Shown: positions 16,450 through 25,494 of the stretch, one piece after another
Layout: each line of letters begins with the position of its first letter
How positions within the stretch are numbered: position 1 is the stretch's first letter
Assembly: GCF_005503695.1 (NCBI RefSeq)
Contig: NZ_SCMU01000018.1
Span: 1 to 55,040 of the forward strand
Direction: 5' to 3'
Length of the DNA: 55,040 nucleotides
Origin: Sphingopyxis sp. 2PD
GTDB lineage: Bacteria > Pseudomonadota > Alphaproteobacteria > Sphingomonadales > Sphingomonadaceae
The notes under the pieces: model-generated
The model's database searches: none
Seen by the model: the letters and a program-made list of their open reading frames with translations, nothing else
Told to the model about the DNA's origin: nothing
Made by a program: the position numbers and the translations under genes

Positions 16450-17166
16450 ATGCTGGCCGACGACGGTGAAAGCGTTGGTCATGCGGGTTCGCTTGACGCC
16501 GGCGTGCATCTTCCCGGCGAATGGTTCTCATCCCTGATCCGCTTCCTACGCGATGCCCTTCCGGGATGGCGCGACGATCCTGCGCGCGAAACGGCGACAG
16601 GGGAGACGAAGTTGACCGCGCAACTCTGCGCGCGCCTCGCCAGCCTGACACGGCACGCTCCGGGATGGGATTTTCTTCAGTTCCGGCGCGAGGAGCCCGA
16701 CGAAACCAACGGCAATCGCGCAATCGATCTCGCCGTCGCGCCCTGCGGCGATGTCATATGGATCGAAGGGCGGGCGTACACCGAGTATCAGACCCTACTG
16801 CCCGTGGAATGCAAGCGCCTCCCCACGCCTCCTGGCTCTGACCGCGACGAGCGCGAATATCTGATCAGCCGTTTCAGCAGCGCGGGCGGAATCCAGCGTT
16901 TCAAGGCGGGCCACCATGGGGCTGCACACAATCGCGCGGCGATGATCGGGTACTTGCAGGCCGAAGATTGTGTCTTCTGGCGAACGCAGCTCGACAGTTG
17001 GATCGACGGCATTGTGGCGGAGCCGGTGGAAGGATGGTCCGAAAGCGACAAGATCACATTGCACGACCATGACGCCGGAGCGCGTCTTGCCGCTCTGCAG
17101 TCCAACCATGTCCGGAAGCCTGGCCTAGCGCCAATCCTCATCGATCACCTTTGGATCGAAATGTAG
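16450..17166 (+). CDS. PD-(D/E)XK nuclease-like protein paired with the methyltransferase
   Basis: A 238-residue protein. I start at the ATG at 16450, one base after the methyltransferase stop; the longer frame overlaps the methylase by 44 bases and lacks a ribosome site. A PD-(D/E)XK core can be traced: a helix glutamate near Glu52 (GETKLTAQL), Asp93 in AIDLAVAP, and Glu120-Cys-Lys122 in LLPVECKRL, with WIEGRAYTEYQ between. The C-terminal part is helical with a conserved-looking GGIQRFKAGHHG segment. No named family is recognised. Together with the small regulator and the methylase it looks like the cleavage subunit of a two-protein restriction-modification or related defence system. That is inference from motifs and tight linkage. 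Confidence 0.65.
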   Translation: MLADDGESVGHAGSLDAGVHLPGEWFSSLIRFLRDALPGWRDDPARETATGETKLTAQLCARLASLTRHAPGWDFLQFRREEPDETNGNRAIDLAVAPCGDVIWIEGRAYTEYQTLLPVECKRLPTPPGSDRDEREYLISRFSSAGGIQRFKAGHHGAAHNRAAMIGYLQAEDCVFWRTQLDSWIDGIVAEPVEGWSESDKITLHDHDAGARLAALQSNHVRKPGLAPILIDHLWIEM

Positions 17167-17303
17167 GTCACGCGTACCTGCCTGACCAATGCGCCGAAGG
17201 GAGGGAGCGAGGCCGATGCAGCGGACCGTGGAGATAGCCGATTTCGAGCTACCGCGCGGCGGCATTGCTATTTCCCAGCTGATGACGATGGACCGGGCGA
17301 AGA

Positions 17304-17924
17304 ATGATCGACCGGACGCAGGAGCGCTTCGGCATCTGGCCGCATCGGCTTGTAGCGGACGCAGCCTATGGTTCCGCCGCGAACCTGGCGTGGCTGGTGG
17401 AAGAGAAAGGCATCGAGCCGCATATCCCCGTGTTCGAAAAATCCGGTCGCAATGACAGCAGCTTCGAGCGCGTCGACTTCATCTATGATTATGACGACGA
17501 CAGCTATATCTGCCCGGGTGGCAACCACTTGCGGCGGTCTAATCGCAACTTCAGTACACCGCGCACCGGGATCGATAAGGACGGCTCCATCCGCTACCGC
17601 GCGCGTCAGCACGACTGCGAAGGCTGTGCTCTGAAGCCGCAATGCACGCCCAATGCGCCAGCCCGCAAGATCACGCGTTCAATCCACGAAGGCGCGCGCG
17701 ACATGGCCCGCGATATCGCGACAACCGACGCCTATCTTGTGTCGAGCAGAGAGCGGAAGAAGGTCGAAATGCTGTTCGCCCACCTCAAGCGCATCCTGAA
17801 ACTGGACCGCTTGCGTCTGCGCGGCCCCAATGGTGCCCGTGACGAGTTCCACCTCGCCGCCGCGGCCCAAAACCTCCGGAAAATGGCAAAGATCTTCCCG
17901 ATCCAGCACCTCGCCACCGCCTGA
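17304..17924 (+). pseudogene. Truncated IS1182-like transposase (C-terminal part)
   Basis: A 206-codon frame matching the second half of IS1182-family DDE transposases: RLVADAAYGSAANLAWL (the catalytic-Asp strand), the IPVFEKSGRNDSSF block, YICPGGNHL, the four-cysteine CEGCALKPQC region, and SRERKKVEMLFAHLKRIL with the final catalytic-Glu helix. A full transposase would be about 450-500 residues. The N-terminal half is absent: the frame is closed by a TGA at 17283-17285 and the 138 bases back to the nuclease gene show no transposase signature. It is therefore a dead fragment marking a past insertion or deletion event beside the modification cluster. Confidence 0.8.
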
Positions 17925-18362
17925 TCAAGGTGGGGAGGCCGTTCGCCTCCCGTCCGCTTCCACCCTCCGCAGTCCGCCGGGCGACTTCTTCAACAGAATA
18001 GGGCGCTAAGCCGACAATCATTCGTCGCCTCTGAGGTCGATTCGGACGGGCGGATCGACATCTTCTCCTCGGCCAGGATAGTCGTCGAAGACCGTGACAC
18101 TGTTGTCGGAACAATTATCGCGCTGGGCGGTCAGCTTCGATGGTCGCCGCATTTTTTTGCGCTGTCTGGATCGAAGTCGATTGCCCGGCGAGCGCGATAC
18201 GCCGGCGTGGTGAGGTTCCGGGAACAGGAATGAATTTGAAATGCTGGGTATCCGCCTCGAACGTCCGCGCTCGGCGGTTCATTTCCTGCGCGGTTTCTCG
18301 CAAAAGTGAAAAATCCACTGCAAAATATGTAGCTCAACGCGCAACCGGGATCGACGGTGGAT
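17925..18362. other. Spacer between IS remnant and toxin gene
   Basis: No supported gene in 438 bases. The first part probably contains the end of the IS remnant. A minus-strand frame at 18115-18318 (GTG start, 67 codons, DFSLLRETAQEMNRRARTF) has a plausible composition but no ribosome site, so I leave it as a doubtful small gene or fragment. Confidence 0.35.
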
Positions 18363-18950
18363 CTAGAATTCTATGAGTTCGAATCCACGCGGTTTGAGGA
18401 TCTTGCGGACCCAGCCCTTGTCGATCTGCAGATTCTCACCGGTCAGGTCGATTGCGGGATCCGCTCGCTCGAACAATGCGATGCAAAGTTCGTCCGTGTC
18501 GAAGCGCGACCTATACTGGATGCCATCGAACGCCGTCTCGGTATAAACGATCGCGGAAATCCGTTGCGTAATGTCGTAACCACCAGGATTGGTGACCGGA
18601 TCGAAATCGGCCGCTACGCCGGCAGCGGTGGTCTGAAACCAGGCGAGACCGGGGCCATGCAGCTTGGCAAGGCGTAGTGTTCGTCTGGTCTTGAACGTAG
18701 CCGCGCGCTTCTGCTCGACACGGTCCCATAACAGGTCCCGGTCAGCGGGCTTCCGCAGCAGGCTTTCCGCGAACGGGCCAACCAGTGTTTTCCCAAGATA
18801 AAGAACGCCGAATTGTCCGTCGGGATCGTCCCAGCGCCAGGACGCGTCCTTGCGGCCATACCAGCGCGCGTCGACGGATTTGCCATGAACACGGTGCAGC
18901 GTCCGTCCGGCAGCGATCGTCGCCACCGGCATCATCGATTTTGCCGCCAT
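18363..18950 (-). CDS. RES-domain toxin (NAD+-consuming)
   Basis: A 195-residue RES-family toxin. The conserved residues are in place: Arg20 in TLHRVHG, Tyr51 in VLYLG, Glu62 in GPFAESLLR, and Ser148 in GIQYRSRF. Characterised family members degrade NAD+ or modify targets with ADP-ribose and arrest growth when the antitoxin is lost. The ATG at 18950 is two bases after the antitoxin stop, the usual antitoxin-first order of RES-Xre operons. Its presence inside the island suggests it stabilises the element against loss. Length and context agree with the family. Confidence 0.88.
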   Translation of the reverse strand: MAAKSMMPVATIAAGRTLHRVHGKSVDARWYGRKDASWRWDDPDGQFGVLYLGKTLVGPFAESLLRKPADRDLLWDRVEQKRAATFKTRRTLRLAKLHGPGLAWFQTTAAGVAADFDPVTNPGGYDITQRISAIVYTETAFDGIQYRSRFDTDELCIALFERADPAIDLTGENLQIDKGWVRKILKPRGFELIEF

Positions 18951-18952
18951 TG

Positions 18953-19534
18953 TCAGTCGTCGAGTGTTTGGGCGACACGCACGACACGATCGACATCGTC
19001 TTGATTGCCCCTTAGGAGGTCGATCGGCCGCGCGTCGCCCAGACCGTCGTCGCCGCTCACCAGATACTGGAGGACCGCCCAGCCGCTCGCCCCGGGTGCA
19101 GCACCGAGAACGCGGGGAATCGCCGGGAGGATGGCATTGCCATCGAACTGGAATGCCGGAAACAGCTTGGCACCATTGTCATCGATCATGAGGAGGCGAC
19201 GGTCCCGGGCGGCCTTGTAGACGGCCTGCACTGTCTTGTGTCCGAGCAGATTGCGAACTGCTTCGGCATCGAAAGCTCCACCTGCGGCTTCGATCAGTCG
19301 CCGTTTGAAGGCGATGGCCCGGGTAATCTCTTCCGCCTGTTCCGGATCGCCGGCTTCGACCGACGGAATGCCGCGCGCGATATTCAGGACAAGCGCGGGG
19401 ACGTCGATGCTGCCAATCGCCGCCGTCTTGGCGGCAGCTGGCATCATCTTGATGATCCGGTCGGCGCTTGCCAGGATGCGGTCACGCAGGATGCGATCTA
19501 CATCGATAGCGGCCATACTGGCTGTGCGAGACAT
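18953..19534 (-). CDS. Xre/MbcA/ParS-type antitoxin of the RES pair
   Basis: A 193-residue antitoxin. The C-terminal toxin-binding domain is recognisable in LFPAFQFDGNAILPAIPRVL followed by the late PIDLLRGNQDDVDRVVRVA ending, the usual signature of RES-partner antitoxins. The centre (AEAVRNLLGHKTVQAVYKA) looks like the helix-turn-helix. The start at 19534 follows CTAGGAGCG at good spacing. It probably binds and caps the RES active site and represses its own promoter, which should lie in the 84-base gap up to 19618. Confidence 0.82.
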   Translation of the reverse strand: MSRTASMAAIDVDRILRDRILASADRIIKMMPAAAKTAAIGSIDVPALVLNIARGIPSVEAGDPEQAEEITRAIAFKRRLIEAAGGAFDAEAVRNLLGHKTVQAVYKAARDRRLLMIDDNGAKLFPAFQFDGNAILPAIPRVLGAAPGASGWAVLQYLVSGDDGLGDARPIDLLRGNQDDVDRVVRVAQTLDD

Positions 19535-19618
19535 GTCGGCGCTCCTAGTTTAGTGAGTTTCATATAGGGCATATTGGGAACGCTTTCAACCATCCACAGA
19601 CGCCGAAACGATGAACCT

Positions 19619-20617
19619 TCAAACATGGACGTCGACGGACGTCGTGCCATCACGCTGGCTCCGTGGCCTTGGCGGCTGCCGCTTCAACTCGCTGGGAGTA
19701 GCAGTAAACACCGTCCAGTCGCCGTAGTAGACCCCGTCATGCTCGACATAATCGTTGAAGATGGTGAGGCGCCAATCGCACAGCGGGCCGACGACGTTCG
19801 ACAATCCTCGCGCCCGCCAATCGGACATCACCGCCGGGAAGTAGCGGTCCATCACTTCAGGTGTGGCAGCAAATTTGACGTCACACATATAGGTGGTGTG
19901 GACATAAGCGAGCGGCCCGATGACGGGTCCATCACTGCCCCAGTCTTCGAGGTTCTCATCGGGATCTTTGCGACCATGATAGAGGTGGAGATAGAGTTGC
20001 GGAACATCCGGGGCGACGGCTTCGGCTCTTGGCATCGTATCACCGGTCTCATTCGCTTCGCGGGCGGCAATCCAGTCCAGATAGCCGAGACGCGTGTCAT
20101 CGTTTGAGATCTCGTATTTCCAGTCGGCTAACGGATGACCGGCGCGGCGGCTCCACGGTCCCTGCTCTTCCGGCGCGGAAGCGATCGAAATCGGAGGCGG
20201 AACGAATGCGGCAATTTCGAACCAGGCGTCGGCCGCGGCTATGGATCCGAGCCCATTCAACTCGGTCCGGCTCATGAGAACATGGTCCGACCCGTTGGTG
20301 TCGAAATATAGCGGATCGCCCTCGCCGGTATAGACGGCACGCTGAGCGCTGAACGCGCCGACACACGGATCCGAATTGCGAACAAAAGGAATGCCGTGGT
20401 GGGTGCAGAAATCCTCGACCTGATCGAATTGCCCGCCAACCAGGCCATGGGCGCAGATTTCGAGGGCTTGGCCATCGACAATGTGGGACGCATCGACGGT
20501 CGCTCCAACCCAGTCGAGCATTCCATGGTCGCACGCTATGGCGTCGATCAGCGGCTCGATCAGATCGCTCCTGATCGCCCCGCCGATCCGAATGATCGCG
20601 GATGCACGGTCTGTCAT
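19619..20617 (-). CDS. Hypothetical protein, 332 aa
   Basis: An unrecognised cytosolic protein starting MTDRASAIIRIGGAIRSDL, with GATGGAGG upstream. Residues about 40-110 (DASHIVDGQALEICAHGL, GIPFVRNSDP, GDPLYFDTNGSDHVLMS) look like an alternating alpha/beta domain. The middle (PQLYLHLYHGRKDPDENLED) is acidic and the C-terminus contains FNDYVEHDGVYYGDWTVF. It lies just upstream of the RES/Xre pair on the same strand, 84 bases away, and downstream of purine element 6. No catalytic motif is clear. Confidence 0.65.
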   Translation of the reverse strand: MTDRASAIIRIGGAIRSDLIEPLIDAIACDHGMLDWVGATVDASHIVDGQALEICAHGLVGGQFDQVEDFCTHHGIPFVRNSDPCVGAFSAQRAVYTGEGDPLYFDTNGSDHVLMSRTELNGLGSIAAADAWFEIAAFVPPPISIASAPEEQGPWSRRAGHPLADWKYEISNDDTRLGYLDWIAAREANETGDTMPRAEAVAPDVPQLYLHLYHGRKDPDENLEDWGSDGPVIGPLAYVHTTYMCDVKFAATPEVMDRYFPAVMSDWRARGLSNVVGPLCDWRLTIFNDYVEHDGVYYGDWTVFTATPSELKRQPPRPRSQRDGTTSVDVHV

Positions 20618-20670
20618 GGGAACCTCCATCGTCTCGATGGCCCTGCGGACAATTCCGCCGCCACACCGAG

Positions 20671-20695
20671 CCCCCCCCCACTCCCCCCTTTTCGC
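20671..20695 (-). repeat. Purine-rich operon-leader element, copy 6
   Basis: Minus-strand GAAAAGGGGGGAGTGGGG followed by a further G-run, the most G-rich copy. It ends 53 bases before the start at 20617 and follows the 104-residue gene by about 24 bases. Confidence 0.6.
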
Positions 20696-20719
20696 CTGTA
20701 AATTGGCCCAGCACGCAAA

Positions 20720-21034
20720 CTATGGCGGTGACTGGGGGCCGCATTCGGCAGCGCCGATGAGGCTGCGAAGCTTCGACCATGCGAGTGCTTCGCCGGCGCA
20801 CCGCCCTTGCCGGACGCCTATTTCGTACAGGCGATAGGTCAGGCTGACGATTTCAGGTGTGGCGTTCGAGGGGACGAGGATCAGGAAATCGCTTTCGTCG
20901 TCCAGGAGCTCGAAGACCGTGCCGTCGGTCGGCAAGGTCGTGACTGCAATGCTGGCCGAGCTCCCGAGCGCGGTGAGAGCCGTGTTGAAGCGGTCGACAA
21001 AGTCCTGATCGACCAGTGGATAGAAGTCGGACAT
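20720..21034 (-). CDS. Small hypothetical protein, 104 aa
   Basis: Starts MSDFYPLVDQDFVDRFNTAL; two ATGs are adjacent (21037 and 21034) and the second is better spaced from AAGGGGG. Residues 30-60 are beta-like and acidic (FELLDDESDFLILVPSNA), and the last part is helical (RLYEIGVRQGRCAGEALAW). It begins 27 bases after the stop of the strawberry-notch-like gene and is almost certainly co-transcribed with it. No family recognised. Confidence 0.62.
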   Translation of the reverse strand: MSDFYPLVDQDFVDRFNTALTALGSSASIAVTTLPTDGTVFELLDDESDFLILVPSNATPEIVSLTYRLYEIGVRQGRCAGEALAWSKLRSLIGAAECGPQSPP

Positions 21035-21060
21035 CATGGCCCCCTTCGTGGATTCGGGAT

Positions 21061-24000
21061 TCACTGCGGCCGCTCGGCGATGATCGCGGCGAGGACCTCG
21101 TCGGCCTTCTCGACAGGCAGGAAGAGCCGCGTCTTGTACTGGATCACCTCGCTGAACAGACCGCGCGCCTTCAGCCATTCGCGGTCCTGTGGCTGGAAAT
21201 CCCGGACCTCGAAGCGCCGGCTACTGTTCACCATCGTGGAAACGAGGCGCGCGCCATGGAGGCCCGGGATCAGTGCGCCATCGCCGCCACGCGCCGCCTC
21301 GATCAGTTCATCGGGCGTGAGTTTGATCGAGGACTCAAGACCGAAGGCGGACTCCAGTTTCTCGAGCGCGGTGGGCATCACGATGCGTCCGAGGATGGAC
21401 GTTCCCGCCGCGTCATCGATCCGCCAGACGCGGACATCGTCTTGCGGCAGCTTGTTCCAGACGGGCAAAAGGAGGCCGGTCGCGACGCTGATCGTGTCAA
21501 TATCGACCTTATCGAGCGCTTCGGACACCTCTGCTTCCCAGAAGCTTTTGAAGCTATCGTGATCGACCTCTTTCCAGAAGGTGTGCCAAAGTTCGGCGAG
21601 TTGGATACGATTGGAACCCGTCGGCCGGACAAGCTCCAGCATCTTGACGGGGCGCCCCTCGTCGTCGGTGATCGACCAGGATGGAACGCAAACGGCGACG
21701 CGCCCCGAACGGCTGTTCCGCAGATATCGCACGTCGTCGGAGCTTCCCCAGATCTTGTCGAGGCGCGTCCATCCGGTGACGTGCGGCTTCAGATGAAGCT
21801 CGAGGCGGAGCAAACGCGTTTCGGCGCCGGATACCGGGTCTTTCCTGAGCACGCGCTCCGAGATCTGAACGATACGCTCGGCCCGGATCGCTTCGACGCC
21901 GAGGTCGAGCGTTCCGGCTTCGCGCGCTGCGTCGACGCGGGCCTGTATGAGCCCCATATATTCCTCGAAAACCGCGTTCTGGGTCGCGATCCTGAGCGCG
22001 AGGATGCGGTTGAGCCAGCGCTGGATCGGCGGCAGCTTGTCGAGCAAGGTGCCATGCTCATCGACAAGCTTCAGGCCTGTGATGATCTGGAATTTCTCGA
22101 GGCTGACGCTCGCGAGCTTGCCGGCGTGGAGGAGGTGATACCACTGGGTCAGGGCCTCGCGGGCATAGCTGCTTTCGAGATTATCGGCGGGATCGAACAG
22201 GTTCTGGCCGCCTGTCTGGCGTTGGCCGCGCGTGAGCGCGCCCAGCGTGTCGAGACGGCGCGCGATCGTGCTGATAAAGCGGCGTTCACCCTTGCAGTTG
22301 GTCGTGACCGGGCGGAACACCGGCGGCATGGATTGGTAGGTGCGGTGGGTGCGACCGAGGCCCTGGATCGCGATGTCGGCGCGCCATCCGGGTTCGAGCA
22401 GGAAGTGGATGCGCCGCTTGCGCGCGGTCGGGCAGTCCAGGTCAGCGTGGTAGGACCGCCCCGTGCCACCCGCCTCGGAAAAGACGAGGATGGGCTTTCG
22501 CCCCGACATGAAGTTGTCGGTCTCGGCGATGTTGGAACTGGACGTGCGACGCTCGACCTTCTGCCGGCCCTGCCCATCAACGACAATCCGCCGCGTGCGC
22601 CCCGTGACCTCGGAAACCATGTCGGTGCCGAAATGTACGATGAGAAAGTCGAGCGCAGCCGGAACAGGCGGCATCGAGCAGAGCCGCTCGATCAAATCGT
22701 CGCGCGCGGCGACCGCTTCCTGGCACAGGACACCGTTGCCGTCGTCATCGAGCATTGGCTCGGAGCGCATTGACCCATCGGTCGCGCGAAAGGCGCGCAT
22801 TTGCCGGGTTGGGAAGGCGGTCTTCAGATAATCGACCATGGTGTCGAGTGGGGAGACATCGATCGAGAGGTTCGCCCGTTCTTCGGGTGACAGGTCAGCC
22901 AGGCGGCGGTCGAGTATTGCCTCGGCGGTACTGGTGAGCTGAACGACGGCGACATGGCCCGCGGCGAGTTCATCCTCGATCGCGCGAACGAGCGTCGGCA
23001 TCTTCATCGCGATCAGGACCTGCGAGAAGAACCGCTGCTTCGCGCTTTCGAACCGGCTCAGCGCCGATCCCTTGGCCTGGGCGTTCATCGTCTGCCCCGA
23101 AATGCGGTCGACGATGTTCGACGCCTTCAGAACCTCGTCGAGGTTCTGGTGAATGATCGCCCATGCATCGGCATAGGCGTCGTAGATGTCGATCTGGTCC
23201 GGCGTGAGCTGATGCTCGAGCGGGTCATATTCGACGCCGGCGAAACTGAGCGCCCGGGCGGTGTAGAGACCCATGGACTTGAGATCGCGGGCGACGATTT
23301 CCATCGCGGCGATGCCGCCGTCGGTCATCGCGGCGAGAAAGCCGTCGCGATTGGCAAACGCCGTACCGGGACCCCAGAGCCCGAGCCGCGACGCGTAACT
23401 CAAATTTTCGGGCTTGGTGGCGCCGGTCGCCGATTCATAGACAACGCGGGCGCGCGGCAGCGCATTTTGCAGGCGGACCCCGGCGAGGCCCTGCTCGGAT
23501 CCCTTGGCTTGCCGGTACTCGTCCTTGGTCCCGGCGGCGTTGCCCATCGAATGGGATTCATCGAAGAGGATCACGCCTTCGAACCCGGCGCCCGTCCACT
23601 CGAGAATCTGCTGCAGGCGCGAGCATTGGTCGTGGCGCTGGGACCGGAGCGTCGCATAGGTGAGGAAGAGGATGCCACTCGCCATGCCGATCGGCTGACC
23701 AAGCGGAAAGGCGTCGAGCGGCTGGACGTCGATTGGAAGCCCGCCGAGCGCGCTCCAGTCGCGCCGGGCATCTTCGAGGAGCGTCGCGCCCTTCGAGATC
23801 CACATGGCGCGCTGATTGCCGCAGTTCCATTGGTCCCGGATAATTGCGGCGCCTTCACGGCCCTTGCCGACGCCCGTCCCGTCCCCGATGAAGAAGCCCA
23901 TGCGATAGGGGCGGCCTTCGGGGTCCTCGATCAGCAAGTCGCCTGCCGTGTTGGTGACGAACCGGCCCGAGAGGTCGCGCGAGAAGGCATCGCCTGCGTA

Positions 24001-25356
24001 AATGATCGCTTCGAGCTGGGCGTCTGACAGCGCCTCGCTTGCCCGCTTCTGGAAAAGCGGGCGATATTGGGGGATCGGGGGCAGAACCGACGCCATGGCG
24101 AGCGATTCCACGAGATCGTCGGGGTGGGGCTTCGCGCCTGGAATATCGATGCGGGCGAGCCGCCAAGGCGCATAGATACCGACCGGATCGCCGACAGGGA
24201 GCGGCGCGTCGCGGACCGAATAGGCGAGCGGCTGCGCTAGATCATCGGTCGCGGCGATCCGCGAGGGTGCGATGATCCTGGGGCCAGCGAGGCCGGAGAA
24301 GAGTGAGGACGACGAAGGCCTCAGCGCGGGACGCATCGGGATTACCGCCGGGGACGCCGGGGGCGGTTCGTCGGATGGGTCAAGCCGCGCCGGAGCCGCG
24401 AGCACGATGGGCAGCGCCGCCGCGATGGTGTCGACCGTGTGGCGCTCGGTTTGGCCGATCCAGCCCTTGTCGAAGACGATCAGGCGGACGGCGACGCTGG
24501 TGCCATGCTTCGCATAGGGACGGCCGAGAATCGTGATCTCGACGCGCGGGCGGGCAATTTCGGCGACGGAGACATAGCCGCTCGCGCCGCTCGCATCGTG
24601 CGCGAAGGTCGGCGACATGATCGCGACGCAGCGTCCGCCCTCGGCAAGACGCAGCAGCGCGGAGCGAAGATGGCGCGCTCCGGCATGGCGATCTTGGCCG
24701 CGCCCCTCGCTGCGGCTGAAGGGCGGGTTGATCAGGACAATTGTCGGCCGAACATCCGTCGGCAGCCGGTCGTTGATGAACTCGGCGTCATGGGTCGTGA
24801 CTGGGCGGCCCGTCACGAGGGAAAGCAGCGCCGCCCGGCAGGGATCGCGCTCGTTGAGCGAAGCGCTCGCGCCCGCGGCGATCGCGCGCGCCGCAAGCAT
24901 GCCGGTACCTGCCGACGGTTCGAGCACATGATCGCCAGCAGTGACCGCCGCCGCTCGGGCCGCGAGCCAGGACAGCGCCGCCGGCGTGCTGAACTGCTGC
25001 ATATCGACCTGGTGCTCGCTGCGATAGGTCTGGGTCGGCAGCGCCTTCTCGAACGCGAGGATATCCGCGAATTCGTCTTCGGGCCCCCAGTCCGGGTTCG
25101 GGTCATCATCGGGCACGAGCGTGTCCGATGCCTGCGCGGCTTCGAGCGCGTCATAGGCATCGCGCATCGACCAGCGCCCGTCGGCATCGGAGCCGCGGAA
25201 CGCTTCCACCATCAGGCGCTTGAGCAGCGAGCGGGTCACGGATTGCGGATCGGCGAGCCGGTCGCGCAGTGCGCGGGCGACGCCATAAAGGCGTTCGGCT
25301 TTTTCCCGGGCCTCGGTGCCCGGGGTTTCAGCGAGCTTCAGAAGCGGAAGGGTCAT
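21061..25356 (-). CDS. Strawberry-notch-like helicase with N-terminal methyltransferase fold
   Basis: A 1431-residue fusion typical of plasmid and island backbones. The N-terminal part has a methyltransferase-like S-adenosylmethionine loop (VLEPSAGTGMLA, about 141-152) and an INPPFS motif near 207. The rest is an SF2 helicase-like ATPase of the strawberry-notch type: Walker A GDGTGVGKG near 490, Walker B FDESHSM near 597, and the later ILVFSEAGGTGRSYHAD and QGLGRTHRTYQS blocks (motif VI, with the Arg finger region). It is cytosolic. The start at 25356 follows CAGGAG; the frame upstream contains the leader. Possible roles are DNA modification, antirestriction or replication of the element; none has been shown that I know of. 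Length is normal for the family. Confidence 0.88.
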   Translation of the reverse strand: MTLPLLKLAETPGTEAREKAERLYGVARALRDRLADPQSVTRSLLKRLMVEAFRGSDADGRWSMRDAYDALEAAQASDTLVPDDDPNPDWGPEDEFADILAFEKALPTQTYRSEHQVDMQQFSTPAALSWLAARAAAVTAGDHVLEPSAGTGMLAARAIAAGASASLNERDPCRAALLSLVTGRPVTTHDAEFINDRLPTDVRPTIVLINPPFSRSEGRGQDRHAGARHLRSALLRLAEGGRCVAIMSPTFAHDASGASGYVSVAEIARPRVEITILGRPYAKHGTSVAVRLIVFDKGWIGQTERHTVDTIAAALPIVLAAPARLDPSDEPPPASPAVIPMRPALRPSSSSLFSGLAGPRIIAPSRIAATDDLAQPLAYSVRDAPLPVGDPVGIYAPWRLARIDIPGAKPHPDDLVESLAMASVLPPIPQYRPLFQKRASEALSDAQLEAIIYAGDAFSRDLSGRFVTNTAGDLLIEDPEGRPYRMGFFIGDGTGVGKGREGAAIIRDQWNCGNQRAMWISKGATLLEDARRDWSALGGLPIDVQPLDAFPLGQPIGMASGILFLTYATLRSQRHDQCSRLQQILEWTGAGFEGVILFDESHSMGNAAGTKDEYRQAKGSEQGLAGVRLQNALPRARVVYESATGATKPENLSYASRLGLWGPGTAFANRDGFLAAMTDGGIAAMEIVARDLKSMGLYTARALSFAGVEYDPLEHQLTPDQIDIYDAYADAWAIIHQNLDEVLKASNIVDRISGQTMNAQAKGSALSRFESAKQRFFSQVLIAMKMPTLVRAIEDELAAGHVAVVQLTSTAEAILDRRLADLSPEERANLSIDVSPLDTMVDYLKTAFPTRQMRAFRATDGSMRSEPMLDDDGNGVLCQEAVAARDDLIERLCSMPPVPAALDFLIVHFGTDMVSEVTGRTRRIVVDGQGRQKVERRTSSSNIAETDNFMSGRKPILVFSEAGGTGRSYHADLDCPTARKRRIHFLLEPGWRADIAIQGLGRTHRTYQSMPPVFRPVTTNCKGERRFISTIARRLDTLGALTRGQRQTGGQNLFDPADNLESSYAREALTQWYHLLHAGKLASVSLEKFQIITGLKLVDEHGTLLDKLPPIQRWLNRILALRIATQNAVFEEYMGLIQARVDAAREAGTLDLGVEAIRAERIVQISERVLRKDPVSGAETRLLRLELHLKPHVTGWTRLDKIWGSSDDVRYLRNSRSGRVAVCVPSWSITDDEGRPVKMLELVRPTGSNRIQLAELWHTFWKEVDHDSFKSFWEAEVSEALDKVDIDTISVATGLLLPVWNKLPQDDVRVWRIDDAAGTSILGRIVMPTALEKLESAFGLESSIKLTPDELIEAARGGDGALIPGLHGARLVSTMVNSSRRFEVRDFQPQDREWLKARGLFSEVIQYKTRLFLPVEKADEVLAAIIAERPQ

Positions 25357-25404
25357 GGCAATTCTCCTGAAGAGGTTCGGGAGCAACACGCCCCCGCTGC
25401 CATC

Positions 25405-25424
25405 GCCCCTCCCCCTCTCCTCCC
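25405..25424 (-). repeat. Purine-rich operon-leader element, copy 7
   Basis: Minus-strand GGGAGGAGAGGGGGAGGGGC, 48 bases before the strawberry-notch-like start. Only about 17 bases separate it from the terminator that closes the ParB gene, so any promoter for the helicase gene must overlap the terminator, lie in this small gap, or involve the element itself. Confidence 0.68.
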
Positions 25425-25441
25425 GACTGGAATGGGGGCAT

Positions 25442-25475
25442 AAGAAAAGGGGCCGCGGCGCAGGACCGCGACCCC
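25442..25475 (-). terminator. Intrinsic terminator after the ParB-like gene
   Basis: On the minus strand GGGGTCGCGGTC pairs with CGCCGCGGCCCC (12 positions with G-T wobble) around a short loop and is followed by TTTTCTT, about 20 bases past the stop codon. Confidence 0.65.
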
Positions 25476-25494
25476 ATAAAATCGAAGAGCGAGA

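Noticed and set aside
18115..18318. A possible 67-residue gene with a GTG start between the IS remnant and the toxin
   Set aside because: No ribosome site, no recognised motif, and an unusual position behind a toxin gene. I cannot support it.
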